Numbered from the stretch's first letter, positions 19,295 to 28,447 are shown. The stretch is 64,000 nucleotides of DNA from Streptomyces chryseus (GCF_014650755.1 NZ_BMVO01000008.1:1-64000), one strand, 5' to 3'. Notes: generated by a model from the sequence alone, not told the origin. Translations and numbers: made by a program.

Positions 19295-19990
19295 ATGACC
19301 CACACGATCAGCGCCCCCACCTCTGCCGTACCCACCGCATCCGCGCCCGCGGCCCGGCCGGCGGGGCGGGTGCTGCTGGCCTGCGGCGCCGCGGCGGGCC
19401 CGCTGTTCCTGGGCGTGGGGCTCGTCCAGGGCCTCACGCGTGCGGGTTTCGACTTCACTCGCAACGCCATCAGCCAGCTCAGCCTCGGCGACCTGGGCTG
19501 GATCCAGGTGGCCGGCTTCCTCGTCGCCGGCGCCCTCATGATCGCCGGTGCGGTCGGACTGCGGCGCGCACTGGACAAGGGCCCCGGCCACCGCGCGGCG
19601 CCCTGGCTGGTCGGCGTGTTCGGCACTTCCTTCCTGGTCAGCGGAGTGTTCGCCGCCGACCCGGGGGCCGGCTTCCCGGCCGGCACCCCGGACTCCGCCA
19701 CCCCCGCGCTGAGCGTTCACGGCGCGGTCCACATGACCGCCGGCATGGTCGGCTACCTCGCCCTGTGCGCCGCGTTCCTCGTCCTGGCCCGCCACTTCGC
19801 CGGTCGGCGGCAGCGGGGCTGGGCGATCGCCTGCCGCCTCGCCCCCGTGGGCGTCCTCGCCGGTTTCGCCGGGTCCGCGGCCTCCGTACTGTCCTTCACC
19901 GCGGGTGCGGCGTTCGGCCTTGCCGCACTCACCACGGTGGCGGTCCGGCTGACGCGCCGCCAGCCGGACCGCCGGGCATCCCACACGTAA
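19295..19990 (+). CDS. DUF998 membrane protein
   Basis: 231 residues, starting after GAGGAAGG. Six hydrophobic segments are visible and the conserved DUF998 opening of helix 2 is FDFTRNAISQLSLGDLGWIQ. The HGAVHMTAGMVGYLALC segment is also family-typical. Its role is unknown; related proteins sit in actinobacterial membranes and may be stress or osmotic sensors. It may be co-transcribed with the small DUF4287 gene 41 bases downstream. Confidence 0.85.
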   Translation: MTHTISAPTSAVPTASAPAARPAGRVLLACGAAAGPLFLGVGLVQGLTRAGFDFTRNAISQLSLGDLGWIQVAGFLVAGALMIAGAVGLRRALDKGPGHRAAPWLVGVFGTSFLVSGVFAADPGAGFPAGTPDSATPALSVHGAVHMTAGMVGYLALCAAFLVLARHFAGRRQRGWAIACRLAPVGVLAGFAGSAASVLSFTAGAAFGLAALTTVAVRLTRRQPDRRASHT

Positions 19991-20031
19991 GCACACACAC
20001 CCAAGCTCACACCGAGCAACCAACGAAAGGC

Positions 20032-20250
20032 ATGAACGACATGACGGACTCGCTGCAGGGCGCCGCGTACTTCCCCTCGATCGAGAAGAAGTACGGCCGC
20101 CCGATCGCGGAATGGAAGGGCCTCATCCGGTCCTCCCCCCTGACCAAGCACATGGAACTCGTCTCGTGGCTCAAGTCCGAGCACGGCCTGGGCCACGGCC
20201 ACGCCAACGCCCTGGTCGCCCACACGCTCGCGGAGGACAAGGCGAAGTAG
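20032..20250 (+). CDS. DUF4287 domain protein
   Basis: 72 residues from an ATG behind GAAAGG; a second ATG nine bases later is possible. The YFPSIEKKYGRPIAEWKGLI and HMELVSWLKSEHGLGHGHAN blocks are the DUF4287 signature. Function is unknown; the domain is small, helical and cytoplasmic. Confidence 0.87.
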   Translation: MNDMTDSLQGAAYFPSIEKKYGRPIAEWKGLIRSSPLTKHMELVSWLKSEHGLGHGHANALVAHTLAEDKAK

Positions 20251-20285
20251 TCCACACCGGCCGGCGCTGAGCGTTCACGCTCTGA

Positions 20286-20339
20286 TCATTGCAATGAACA
20301 ACGGCCGCCCTTGCGTTCAGCGACAAGTCCATTGCAATG
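20286..20339. promoter_or_regulatory. Pair of palindromes CATTGCAATG, candidate operator
   Basis: TCATTGCAATGA at 20286-20297 is a perfect 12-bp palindrome. Its 10-bp core CATTGCAATG returns at 20330-20339, 43 bases on (about four helical turns), so two dimers could bind on the same DNA face. The pair lies about 200 bases upstream of the DHFR-like gene and after the DUF4287 stop. The binding protein is unknown. Confidence 0.5.
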
Positions 20340-20538
20340 ATTTCTCTCAACTGACCTGCTTCGATGCGGAAAAGCAGCAGCCAATCGGTTGCTGGACCTC
20401 CGAACGCACCATAGCTTTTCTTCTGTCGCGAACGACAGGGATTCCAGCGGTACCAAGTCCGACATGAGCCTCCAGGCCGTCAACACCGCCACGGTCCATC
20501 CCCTCTGAACCCCACGGATCAGGAAGCGAGACATCCGC

Positions 20539-21135
20539 ATGCGCATTGCGATGGGTGAATTCATCAGCTTGGACGGTGTCGTTCAGGCCCCGGGGCACCC
20601 GGACGAGGACACCGACGGCGGCTTCGCCCACGGTGGTTGGAGCCACCCGTTCTTCGACCCGGAGGTGATGGGCGGCACCCTGACCGAGTGGCAGGGCAAC
20701 ACCGAGGCCCTGCTGTTCGGGCGCCGTACCTGGCAGACCATGGCCGCGGCGTGGCCGGCCCGGGCCGGCGACCCGTTCGCCGACCACATGAACAGCGTCA
20801 CCAAGTACGTCGTGTCCAGCACCCTCGGCGAGGACGAGCTCACGTGGAACAACACCACGCGCATCCCCGGCGACCAGGCGCTGGACCAGATCAAGAAGCT
20901 GCGCGAGGCCGAAGGCCGCGACCTGGTGGTCATGGGGAGCGCGTCCCTCACTCAGACCCTGCTGGCCGAGGGGCTGGTCGACGAACTCCGGCTCATGATC
21001 CTGCCGGTGCTCGTCGGAGGCGGTAAGACGATCTACCCGACCGACGGCCACCTCCGCACGTTCGAACTGGTCTCCACGGTCGTCAGCGGCACGGGAGTGC
21101 ACGTGTGCACCTACCGGCCGAAGGCCGGGGCGTAG
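20539..21135 (+). CDS. Dihydrofolate-reductase-like protein (RibD C-terminal domain)
   Basis: 198 residues. MRIAMGEFISLDGVVQAPGH is the standard opening of the YyaP/RibD_C group, followed by the NADPH-binding LLFGRRTWQTMAAAWP and DLVVMGSASLTQTLLAEGLV and closing ELRLMILPVLVGGGKTIYP. Such stand-alone proteins reduce unknown pterin- or riboflavin-related or xenobiotic substrates. AGGAAG precedes the start. Two palindromes upstream may regulate it. Confidence 0.9.
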   Translation: MRIAMGEFISLDGVVQAPGHPDEDTDGGFAHGGWSHPFFDPEVMGGTLTEWQGNTEALLFGRRTWQTMAAAWPARAGDPFADHMNSVTKYVVSSTLGEDELTWNNTTRIPGDQALDQIKKLREAEGRDLVVMGSASLTQTLLAEGLVDELRLMILPVLVGGGKTIYPTDGHLRTFELVSTVVSGTGVHVCTYRPKAGA

Positions 21136-21476
21136 GCAGCGGGCGTAGGCAGCGGGCGTACGAGCCGACGCCGGCGAGGTGTCGCCGAGTTCGACAGCTC
21201 CCCGTTGAGTCGGCTGCCCTGGCCGAAGGGCCTCGGCAGCGCGGCTGCGTCACAGCCTCAACCTGTCACCTCTCCCCCCGGCGGGACAGGGCCGGACTCG
21301 GGGACCCTGCCCCTCCCCTCTCGCGTACGGCATCACCTGCTGGTGAGCGCGCCCTCGCGTCCCTGGGAGGGGCTTCGTCGTGCTTCAGCCGCGTCCGGCT
21401 GGCGCCCTGCCCTCATTGACGTGGGTACGTTCCGGATCGCGCCCACCTCCTTTGATGTCGGATGCCTCCACGCGGC
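21136..21476. other. Gap between convergent genes, short direct repeat only
   Basis: 341 bases. At its left edge CGTAGGCAGCGGG is repeated twice in tandem (21131-21156, overlapping the stop of the reductase gene). No gene or clear terminator is seen. Confidence 0.45.
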
Positions 21477-21962
21477 TCAGGAGGGCTGGGAGGTGTGGTG
21501 GTCCAGCAGGCGGGTGAGCAACTGCAGGAACTCTTCGCGTTCGGCCGGACTCAGCGGCGCGAGCAGTTCGTGGTGGAGGTCGTCCAGGACCTTGTCGAGG
21601 AGACGCAGGTGACGACGGCCTCGGCGGGAGATCGTGATGACGTTGCGGCGCCGGTCGTCGGGGTCCGGCGCCCGTTCGACGAGGTCACGCTCGGCCAGTT
21701 CGTTGAGCACGCTGACCATGTCGCTGCGGTAGATACCGGTGCGCCCGCTGAGCGCCGCCTGGCTCCCCGGCCCGAAGTCCTGCAGTGAGGCGAGCACGGC
21801 GTAGTGCCACTTGCGGGCGTCGGCCTGGGCCAGCCCCTCGGTGATCAACCGGTCCGACCGTGTGGTCAGCTGCGACAACAGTCGGCTCGCCTGCCGACGC
21901 AGCCTGTCGGGCGTCTTGAGTACGCCGTCGTCGGGAGTGTCCACGGCTTCGGATCTGGTCAT
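21477..21962 (-). CDS. MarR family transcriptional regulator
   Basis: 161 residues. The winged helix is clear: HYAVLASLQDFGPGSQAALS (helix 2 region), RSDMVSVLNELAERDLVERA (recognition helix) and the wing DPDDRRRNVITISRRGRRHL. The start has GGGAG upstream; an ATG nine bases earlier is an alternative. It is divergent from a dienelactone hydrolase gene, and the gap contains a perfect 17-bp palindrome, so it very likely represses both genes in response to an aromatic or oxidising ligand. Confidence 0.92.
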   Translation of the reverse strand: MTRSEAVDTPDDGVLKTPDRLRRQASRLLSQLTTRSDRLITEGLAQADARKWHYAVLASLQDFGPGSQAALSGRTGIYRSDMVSVLNELAERDLVERAPDPDDRRRNVITISRRGRRHLRLLDKVLDDLHHELLAPLSPAEREEFLQLLTRLLDHHTSQPS

Positions 21963-21983
21963 GGCTCCCATCCTAGTCCGTTG

Positions 21984-22000
21984 CGTTAGTTCGACTAACG
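21984..22000. promoter_or_regulatory. Probable MarR operator CGTTAGT-TCG-ACTAACG
   Basis: A perfect inverted repeat with 7-bp arms and a 3-bp centre, 22 bases upstream of the MarR start and 74 bases upstream of the hydrolase start. The 10-bp centre-to-centre half-site spacing fits a winged-helix dimer. Confidence 0.7.
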
Positions 22001-22073
22001 ATGTACGTTCACTCGCGCCGGAACCGTTAGTGCCACAAACGTTTTGTCGAGTGAACCGCAAGGAAGGAAGCTC

Positions 22074-22826
22074 TTGCCCACCAGGACCAGGACACTTGAG
22101 ATCCCCACCACTGACGGCCAGGCCGACGCTTTCGCCGCCTTCCCCGACCAAGACGAGCGGCACCCGGGGGTGCTGATGTACGCGGACGGCTTCGGCATCC
22201 GGCCCGTGCTGCGGGAGATGGCCCGCGAACTGGCTGGGCACGGGTACTACGTACTCGTCCCCAACCTCTTCTACCGGCACGGCCCGGCCCCGGTGATCGA
22301 GCTTCCCGAGCACATCGGAGAAGAGGCCCGGCCGGCGGTCATCGCCCGGCTGATGCCCTTGATCGAGGCACACACCACCGAACGTGTCCTGAGCGACGCC
22401 GACGCCTACCTCAAGTTCCTCACCGCCCTGCCCGAGGTCGGCGCCGGACCGGTCGCGGTGACCGGCTATTGCATCGGCGGCCTCCTGGCGATGCAGACCG
22501 CCGGGGCCCACCCCGGCCAAGTGGCCGCCGCCGCCGGCTTCCACGGCCCCGTGGGCGCCGACGGGCCCGACAGCCTGCGTGGTCTTCTCTCCAAGCTCAC
22601 CGCCCGGGTCCACCTCGGGCACGCGGAATCCGACCTGACGCCCGAGGCACTCGGCGAGCTCAACCAGGCGCTGGACGCCTCAGGTGTCGACTACACCTCC
22701 GAGATCTACCCCGGCACCCTCCACGGCTTCACCATGTCCGACACCGACGCCTTCCACCCCGCCGCACTGCAGCGCCACTGGGACCGCCTGCTCCCCCTCC
22801 TCGGCCGCGCCCTGGCCAACAGCTGA
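22074..22826 (+). CDS. Dienelactone hydrolase family protein
   Basis: 250 residues from a TTG start directly after AAGGAAGGAAG. The nucleophile elbow is GYCIGGLLA, with Cys as in true dienelactone hydrolases rather than Ser. The His is in GTLHGFTMSDTDAF and an Asp candidate precedes it in the HAESDLTPEAL region. The PGVLMYADGFGIRPVLREMA segment is family-typical. It hydrolyses lactone or ester intermediates of aromatic breakdown. It faces the MarR regulator across a palindromic operator, implying inducible expression. Confidence 0.9.
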   Translation: MPTRTRTLEIPTTDGQADAFAAFPDQDERHPGVLMYADGFGIRPVLREMARELAGHGYYVLVPNLFYRHGPAPVIELPEHIGEEARPAVIARLMPLIEAHTTERVLSDADAYLKFLTALPEVGAGPVAVTGYCIGGLLAMQTAGAHPGQVAAAAGFHGPVGADGPDSLRGLLSKLTARVHLGHAESDLTPEALGELNQALDASGVDYTSEIYPGTLHGFTMSDTDAFHPAALQRHWDRLLPLLGRALANS

Positions 22827-23079
22827 CGCCCCTCGCCGACATGCCGTTCAACGGAGCACTCGTCTCGAAGGCTTCCGGGGCTCACGGTCGGGCGTGGCGC
22901 GAGAAGACCGGTTCGTGCTGGTGCGCGGAGACGGACGCCGCCCTGCGGGATGACCCGGCCCCGCGCCTGATGCCCGGGCAATCTCGGGCCGGCCCACCAA
23001 CGTCACAGGCTGCCGGTGCGCCCCGCTCCCCGGCCTCGGCGCGCTGCTGCCGGTCCCCTCATCACCGTTTCTGGCGCAG

Positions 23080-23768
23080 GAGGGGCCGGGCAGCCCGGTC
23101 CTGGTGGAGTCGCCCAGCTGCCCGGGCGCGCTGGCCGCAGCCGGCGCCGCCGGACTCCGCCCGGTGCCCGTACCGATCGACACCGACGGCGTACGGCCCG
23201 ACCTGCTGGCCGACGCCTTCGCGATGACCGGGACACGGCTGCTGTACTGCCGGCCGACCTTCCACAATCCGACCGGCACGGTCCTGGCCCTTGAACGGCG
23301 GCGGCAGGTCCTGGTCGCCCGCGGCCCGGTGACGGAGCGTATGCGGGCGGTCCGCACGGTCGACGACTTCTTCATCAGCCGCCCGCTCCAGGAAGCGGCA
23401 CTGGAACTGCTCACTTCCCCCACCTGGGACCGACACGTCCGTACCCTCGGCGCCGAACTGCGGGAGCGCCGCTCACGGCTGACTGCCGCGCTGGCCCACG
23501 AGATGCCGACAGCGACCTTACCCACGCTCCCGCCGGCGGGTTGCACCTCTGGCTCCGGCTGCCGCCCGGCGTGGACGACACGGCGCTCACCGCCGCCGCC
23601 CGGCAGCAGGGCGTGGCAGTGAGCGCAGGCAACCGCTACTTCGCCACCGAGCCGCCCGCAGCCCACCTCCGCCTCAGCTTCGCCGCCACCCCGGACCTCA
23701 CGGAACTGGACGAGGGCGCACGCCGACTCGGGGCCGTACTGCGAGACCACGACTGGCAGCAGCGTTAG
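23080..23768 (+). pseudogene. Remnant of a MocR/PdxR-type GntR-aminotransferase regulator
   Basis: Pieces of the fold-type I aminotransferase domain are recognisable (VLVESPSCPGALAAAGAAGL, LYCRPTFHNPTGTVLALERR, TVDDFFISRPLQEAALELL, then GLHLWLRLPPGVDDTALTAA in another frame). The N-terminal winged helix is missing, the stretch between LERRRQVL and the DDFF block that should hold the PLP-binding lysine is deleted, and a frameshift lies near 23535. The gene is dead. Confidence 0.78.
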
Positions 23769-23922
23769 GGCCGTAGGGGGCAGTGCGTCGGTGAGGCGGG
23801 CGCAAGCACACTCCGGTGAATCCTCGATGCTGCGCCAAAGGGCGGGGATCAGGACAGGACCGGGGCTGGAAACAGAAGCCGGCCGGGCTGCGTGCCGCCC
23901 CCGGGCGCCGCCTGATGTCACG

Positions 23923-24876
23923 TCACCGCTGCCCGACCTCCGTCCACGGACGAAGCTTCTCCGGGTTGCGGATCGCCCAGATGCGAGTGACGCGGCCGCC
24001 GCTGTGGCTGAACGCTGCCACGCTCACCGTGACGCCGACGTGCTGGGCGACCAGGCCGGGCCCGCCGTTGACCGTCCGCTCCAGGAGCGTCAGCCCAGGG
24101 GCCTTGTCGGCGATGTGGATCAAGTACTGCGCGATGCGCTCGCCGCCCTCGACCGGGCGGAGGACGGTGCCGACCAGGCCCCCGCCGTCGGCGATCATCG
24201 TGGCGTCGGGGTCCAGGAGATCGACGAGGGCCTCGATGTCTTTGGCCTCCCACGCTTCTTTGAAGCGCCGCACCAGACCGGCCTGGCCGGCCGGTGCGAC
24301 CGGCGGAGCCTGCGTGCCGCGAATACGCCGACGGGCCGAGGACGCCAACTGCCGGCAGGCCGCCGGCGTCCGGCCCACGATGTCGGCGATCTCGGCGAAG
24401 GGGTACCGGAAGACGTCGTGCAGGATGAACGCCACGCGTTCGGCCGGCGTCATCGCCTCCAGTACGACGAGGAAGGCCATGTTCACCGACTCGTCCAGGG
24501 TGACCTGGTCGGCGGGGTCGGCCCGCTCCGATCCGCTGCCGCCCGCCGGCCCGCCGGGCCATTCCGTACGGTCGGGCAGCGGCTCGGGTATCCATTCGCC
24601 GACGTACCGCTCGCGCCGGACCCGCGCAGAGCCGAGCACGTCCAGGCAGATGCGCCCGGCCACCGTCGTCAGCCAGGCGCCGGGCGACTCGATGGCCTCC
24701 TGCTGCGGCCGCGACAGCGCGTACCAGCGGGTGTAGGTCTCCTGCACGGCGTCCTCGGCCTCGGCCAGCGAACCGAGCAGCCGGTAGGCAAGATTGATCA
24801 GGTGTCGTCGCTCGCCGACGATCTCGCTCAGGGCCGGCTCGGGCCGGTCATGCCCAAGTTCGGATGGGGTGCTCAT
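23923..24876 (-). CDS. ECF41-type RNA polymerase sigma factor (SigJ-like)
   Basis: 317 residues. Sigma region 2 is INLAYRLLGSLAEAEDAVQE and region 4 is FILHDVFRYPFAEIADIVGR. The linker carries the ECF41 signature (YVGEWIPEPL), and the C-terminal SnoaL-like extension has the other two group motifs (DGGG near MIADGGGLVG and NPEKL near the end). In ECF41 sigmas this extension replaces an anti-sigma factor and modulates activity directly. The usual partner gene, a carboxymuconolactone decarboxylase or oxidoreductase, is absent; the divergent gene encodes a small membrane protein instead. Confidence 0.93.
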   Translation of the reverse strand: MSTPSELGHDRPEPALSEIVGERRHLINLAYRLLGSLAEAEDAVQETYTRWYALSRPQQEAIESPGAWLTTVAGRICLDVLGSARVRRERYVGEWIPEPLPDRTEWPGGPAGGSGSERADPADQVTLDESVNMAFLVVLEAMTPAERVAFILHDVFRYPFAEIADIVGRTPAACRQLASSARRRIRGTQAPPVAPAGQAGLVRRFKEAWEAKDIEALVDLLDPDATMIADGGGLVGTVLRPVEGGERIAQYLIHIADKAPGLTLLERTVNGGPGLVAQHVGVTVSVAAFSHSGGRVTRIWAIRNPEKLRPWTEVGQR

Positions 24877-24945
24877 GCTCGCGACGGCTCCCTGGTTCTT
24901 CTCGTCCGCTTCCGCTCTCGCCACCTCGACGAGACACCGCACCGG

Positions 24946-24974
24946 CATGTGAGGTCGGCGCCTGGCCTCACATG
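24946..24974. promoter_or_regulatory. Inverted repeat between ECF41 sigma gene and membrane protein gene
   Basis: CATGTGAGG, 11 bases, CCTCACATG: perfect 9-bp arms roughly midway between the two divergent starts (70 bases from each). It could bind a regulator of both genes. I could not find a convincing ECF41 promoter pair (TGTCACA/CGTC) with correct spacing. Confidence 0.55.
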
Positions 24975-25047
24975 TCGCGGGCCCACGTCGTCGGAGTACC
25001 AGGACACTACCGATCCACCGCCGCGAGGCAGAAGAGGAGGCCACATC

Positions 25048-25452
25048 ATGGCCACACAGACGGCAGCGGTACAGGGCAAGCTCACGTTCATGCAGGCCGC
25101 GATCGCCCTGCAGACGGTGTCCCTCTTCTTCCAGGCGGTCACCGCCGGAATGCTGTTGTCCTCGTCCCACGGTGCGGTGCTGCACGACGTCGGATCGCGT
25201 GTGATGTACGGCGCGTCCATGGTGTACGTACTCGCCGCTGTACTGGCCTGGAAGCCGGGCGGCGGTGCGCCCCGCCCCATCCTGTACGCGTCGGGCTTCC
25301 TCGTACTCGCTTCGGTGCAGGTGGTGCTGGGCATCGCGCACATGCCGTCGCTCCATGTCCCCCTGGGCGCCCTCATGCTCGGCTTGAGCGTGCTGGCGCT
25401 GGCCCACGTGTGGTCGCGGCGCGTGCCGCGGCGCTCCGGCACCCGGTCATGA
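25048..25452 (+). CDS. Small four-helix membrane protein
   Basis: 134 residues, starting after GAGGAGG. Four hydrophobic helices (about residues 12-35, 50-68, 78-98, 101-120). There are no catalytic motifs. It is the divergent neighbour of the ECF41 sigma factor and may be its target. The next gene, also a small membrane protein, follows within 65 bases and may share the transcript. Confidence 0.8.
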   Translation: MATQTAAVQGKLTFMQAAIALQTVSLFFQAVTAGMLLSSSHGAVLHDVGSRVMYGASMVYVLAAVLAWKPGGGAPRPILYASGFLVLASVQVVLGIAHMPSLHVPLGALMLGLSVLALAHVWSRRVPRRSGTRS

Positions 25453-25516
25453 CCGCACGCGCGAACTGCTGACGTGACCGACGCCGCCACCGCGGCACCC
25501 TTTCGAAGGAGAACTT

Positions 25517-25966
25517 GTGACCAAGCAGCGCATCACGACCGGTCTGGCGCTCGTCACCGGCCTGGCCCCCTTGTTCTTCGGATTGAACTTCCTCCTCAAC
25601 CCGGGCGCAGCGCCGGACGGCTTCGGCATCGAACCGTGGCCTACGGGGAACGCCTCGGGCTACTTCATGGTCAAAGGCGTTCGCGACGTCGCCACCGCGA
25701 CGATCGTCTTCATCCTGCTCGCCCGGGGACAGAGACGGGCACTCGGCTGGGTCGTACTCACCACCACCGTCATCCCCCTCGGTGACGCACTCGCCGTGGT
25801 CACCCACGGAGGCACCCTCGCCACGGCCATGAGCGTGCACGTCTCGGCCGCGGCGCTCGTCGCCCTGACGGCCGTACTGCTGCTCACCGAGAGCCGCAGC
25901 CACCACGCCTGCGAGCCCTCCCGACCGACGACACCCTCACGGCCCCTCGCGTCACCGCCGCGCTAG
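25517..25966 (+). CDS. DUF4267 membrane protein
   Basis: 149 residues from GTG behind GAAGGAG. Four hydrophobic segments; the blocks FFGLNFLLNPGAAPDGFGIE and GYFMVKGVRDVATATIVFIL are the DUF4267 signature. Function unknown. It probably forms a unit with the preceding membrane protein, and both may depend on the ECF41 sigma factor. Confidence 0.85.
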   Translation: MTKQRITTGLALVTGLAPLFFGLNFLLNPGAAPDGFGIEPWPTGNASGYFMVKGVRDVATATIVFILLARGQRRALGWVVLTTTVIPLGDALAVVTHGGTLATAMSVHVSAAALVALTAVLLLTESRSHHACEPSRPTTPSRPLASPPR

Positions 25967-26095
25967 GCCGACAGAGTTGACGGCAGATCACCTCAACGCG
26001 ACGGTTCGCCGGATCTGTGGCAACTGGTGCCAACTCACGCCAGCCGACGGGAAACCGGGTGCGGACCGTGGGCGCAGTGGCGTCTGATCGCGGGT

Positions 26096-26841
26096 ATGGC
26101 GATCGTGTGCGGAAGACCCGGAGCCGAGGGGCTGCGCGAGGCCGTGGGCGTCCTACGGGAGTGGCAGTGCGACGGGGCACCGATGCGACTGCATCCCGGG
26201 GACCTGGGCTGGTTCTGGCGGTTCGGGGCAGAGGCGACGGCCGCGGCGGTCAGGACGTGGCCGAGCCGGGGCGCGGCGTACTGATGAAAGGGAAGGCGTT
26301 CGTCGAGGCGCCCAGCGGCCCGCTGGTCCAGGATCTGCTGTGCGAGAACGGCTGGATCTCCGACGAGCCGTGGACCCCGCTGCGCCGTGACCTCACGGAT
26401 CCGGTGGAGGACCCGGGCGTGCGGATCGAGGTGATCGGGCCGCAGAAGGCGTACGTGCGGGCCGCGGTACAGCGGGCGTCATTCCAGTCATCGACGTTCA
26501 CGGACGAGCACTGGCACGCGATGGCAGCCGGATTGCCCTACACCGGCGCCCGGTGTCTGGTCGCCTACGACGACCAGGGCAACGCGGTGGCGGCGGTATC
26601 CGTGTGGTCGGCCGGTCCGGGGAAGCCCGGGTTGCTCGAGCCGATGGGCGTGCACCGGGAGCATCGCGGTCACGGCTACGGCACAGCGGTCACCGTCGCC
26701 GCGGCGGCCGCACTCCAGGAGCTGGGCTCGTCGAGCGCCATCGTCTGCACCCCGAGCTCCCATGTCGGCGCCGTCGCCACCTACAAGTCAGCCGGCTTCC
26801 GACAACTCCCAGCAAATCGCGACCAGTACCGCGACGCTTGA
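26096..26841 (+). pseudogene. GNAT acetyltransferase, internally deleted and frameshifted
   Basis: The first frame has an N-terminal half (LREAVGVLREWQCDGAPMRL, HPGDLGWFWRFGAEATAAAV) and stops at 26284. The neighbouring frame continues with a GNAT domain (FVEAPSGPLVQDLLCENGW, ... LLEPMGVHREHRGHGYGTAV, the acetyl-CoA loop) to 26841. Compared with my memory of related Streptomyces proteins, about 55-65 residues are missing at 26250-26262. The stop overlaps an ATG (TGATG at 26282-26286), so the 185-residue C-terminal GNAT domain could still be made on its own. Confidence 0.65.
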
Positions 26842-26949
26842 GCCCTGAGGAACCGACGGTCCCTGCCGCCGGTGAGGCTTTCCCGCGACGCGGTGGCCGT
26901 TGCGCCTGCGGCACCTCGGCCGCAGGCGTGACCCTGGCCAGGGCGCTGA

Positions 26950-27170
26950 CAGGCGCCGCCGCAGTACTCCGCGTTCACGGCGTCGTAGGTGACGGCTGTC
27001 GCGTTGCCGGATGCCCAACTGCCACGAGCTCGAGGCGGCCCGTGCAGTTGCTGAACTCCCCTACCCGGAGCGTGTCGGTCATGGTGTTGCAGTACGACCC
27101 GCCTTCGCGTGTGTCCAGGCACTCCCGGTCGGCGGGCAGGTTGTACGCCGTCGGCCGCCCCTCGAAGTGC
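26950..27170 (-). pseudogene. Possible remnant of a Cys-containing secreted protein
   Basis: One minus-strand frame reads AYNLPADRECLDTREGGSYC then GRLELVAVG; a second frame continues with GNATAVTYDAVNAEYCGGAC. Read together with a frameshift near 27015 they look like one small Cys-rich protein. The family is not recognised and no start or signal peptide could be fixed. Confidence 0.3.
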
Positions 27171-27366
27171 GCACGCGCCGGTGATCTTCGGACGACGAGC
27201 GTCAGTGACCGACGCCCACGCGATCGGCCCCCGGTCCTCGGCGGGCCCGGTCTGCTCCGCCTGCTTCGGCTGCACGAGACGTGGCGCACTGCGGACGGTG
27301 ACTGCGGCGTTCCGGACGCGGTCTGCGACGAGGCCGCGAAGGGCCGGCTCGCCGTTCCGAACATGC

Positions 27367-28447
27367 CTATGGCGTGCCGGGAAGCCGGACCGTGGCGAGG
27401 AGACCGCCGGCGGGGCGGGGGACGAGGTCGAGGGTCCCGTCGTGGGCGCGGACGATGCTGTGCACGATGGCCAGGCCGAGGCCGACGCCGGCGTGCTCGT
27501 CGGTGCGTACGCGTTCCGTTCCGCGCTGGAAGGGTTCGGTGAGGGTCGGTACCAGTGCCGGTGGGAGCCGACGGCCTGTGTTCTCGACCCGCAGCACGCT
27601 CGTGTCGCCGTGCGCCTCGGTGTGGACCGTCATGGTGCCGCCGCTGGACAGGTTGTGGACGATGGCGTTCTGGACGAGGTTCGTCACCATCCGCAGCAGG
27701 AGCTCGGCGGAGCCGCTGGTCCGGGCCGCCCCGCCGGTGACGTCGAGCGTGATCCGGCGCTGTTCGGCGAGGGGAAGCAGCGTTTCGGTGGCTTCTTCGG
27801 CGATGAGGGAGAGGCCGACGCTCTCGCGGGCGAAGTGTCCGCGGTCGCCGCGGCTGAGGAGCAGGAGGGCCTCGGTGAGGTCGATCGCGCGCGTGTTGAC
27901 AGCGTGCAGGCGTTCGACGAGTTCGCTTCGGTCCCGCGCAAGGGCCTTGCGGGCGACGTCGAGCAGCGTCTGCGAGATGGCCAGCGGCGTACGCAGTTCG
28001 TGGGAGGCGTTCGCGGCGAACCTCTGCTGCTCGGCGACGTGGGACTCGAGTTGGTTCCAGCATGGCGTCGAACGCGTCGGAGAGGTCACGGAACTCGTCC
28101 TGGCGGCCCTTCATGCGGATCCGGTGGGGCAGCGATCCGTTCCCGGCCATCCGTGCCGCATCCGTGATCTGTGTGAGTGGTGCGAGCATCCGGCCGGCGA
28201 GGATCCATCCCCCGACGAGGCCGAACACGAGCAGGGAGACCTTCGCCTCGGCCGCGGCGAAGGCGAACGTGCGCACAAGGAGGTAGCGGTTGGGCGAGAT
28301 CTCGAGAAGGCCCTTGGGGGCGTCCGGTACGTAGCGCAGCAGAAACACCCACACCACGGCCAGCAGGAGAGCGCCGACAACGGCGAGGAACCCGGCGTAG
28401 CTGAGGGTGAGTTTCAGGCAGGCGCTGAGCCCTGGGCGTCTACGCAC
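27367..28447 (-). pseudogene. Sensor histidine kinase, frameshifted
   Basis: The N-terminal frame starts at a GTG overlapping the response-regulator stop. It has two membrane helices (LTLSYAGFLAVVGALLLAVV and AEAKVSLLVFGLVGGWILAG), a HAMP segment and ends in DAFDAMLE near 28060. The other frame takes over with QLESHVAEQQRFAANASHEL (H-box RTPL), the N-box LVQNAIVHNL and the G-box HAGVGLGLAIVHSIV. A one-base loss at about 28052-28060 explains it. It would be an OmpR-linked kinase if intact. A sequencing error cannot be excluded from one sequence. Confidence 0.8.

Noticed and set aside
24975..25010. ECF41 promoter pair TGTC...CGTC upstream of the membrane protein gene
   Set aside because: The boxes are only six to seven bases apart instead of about sixteen.
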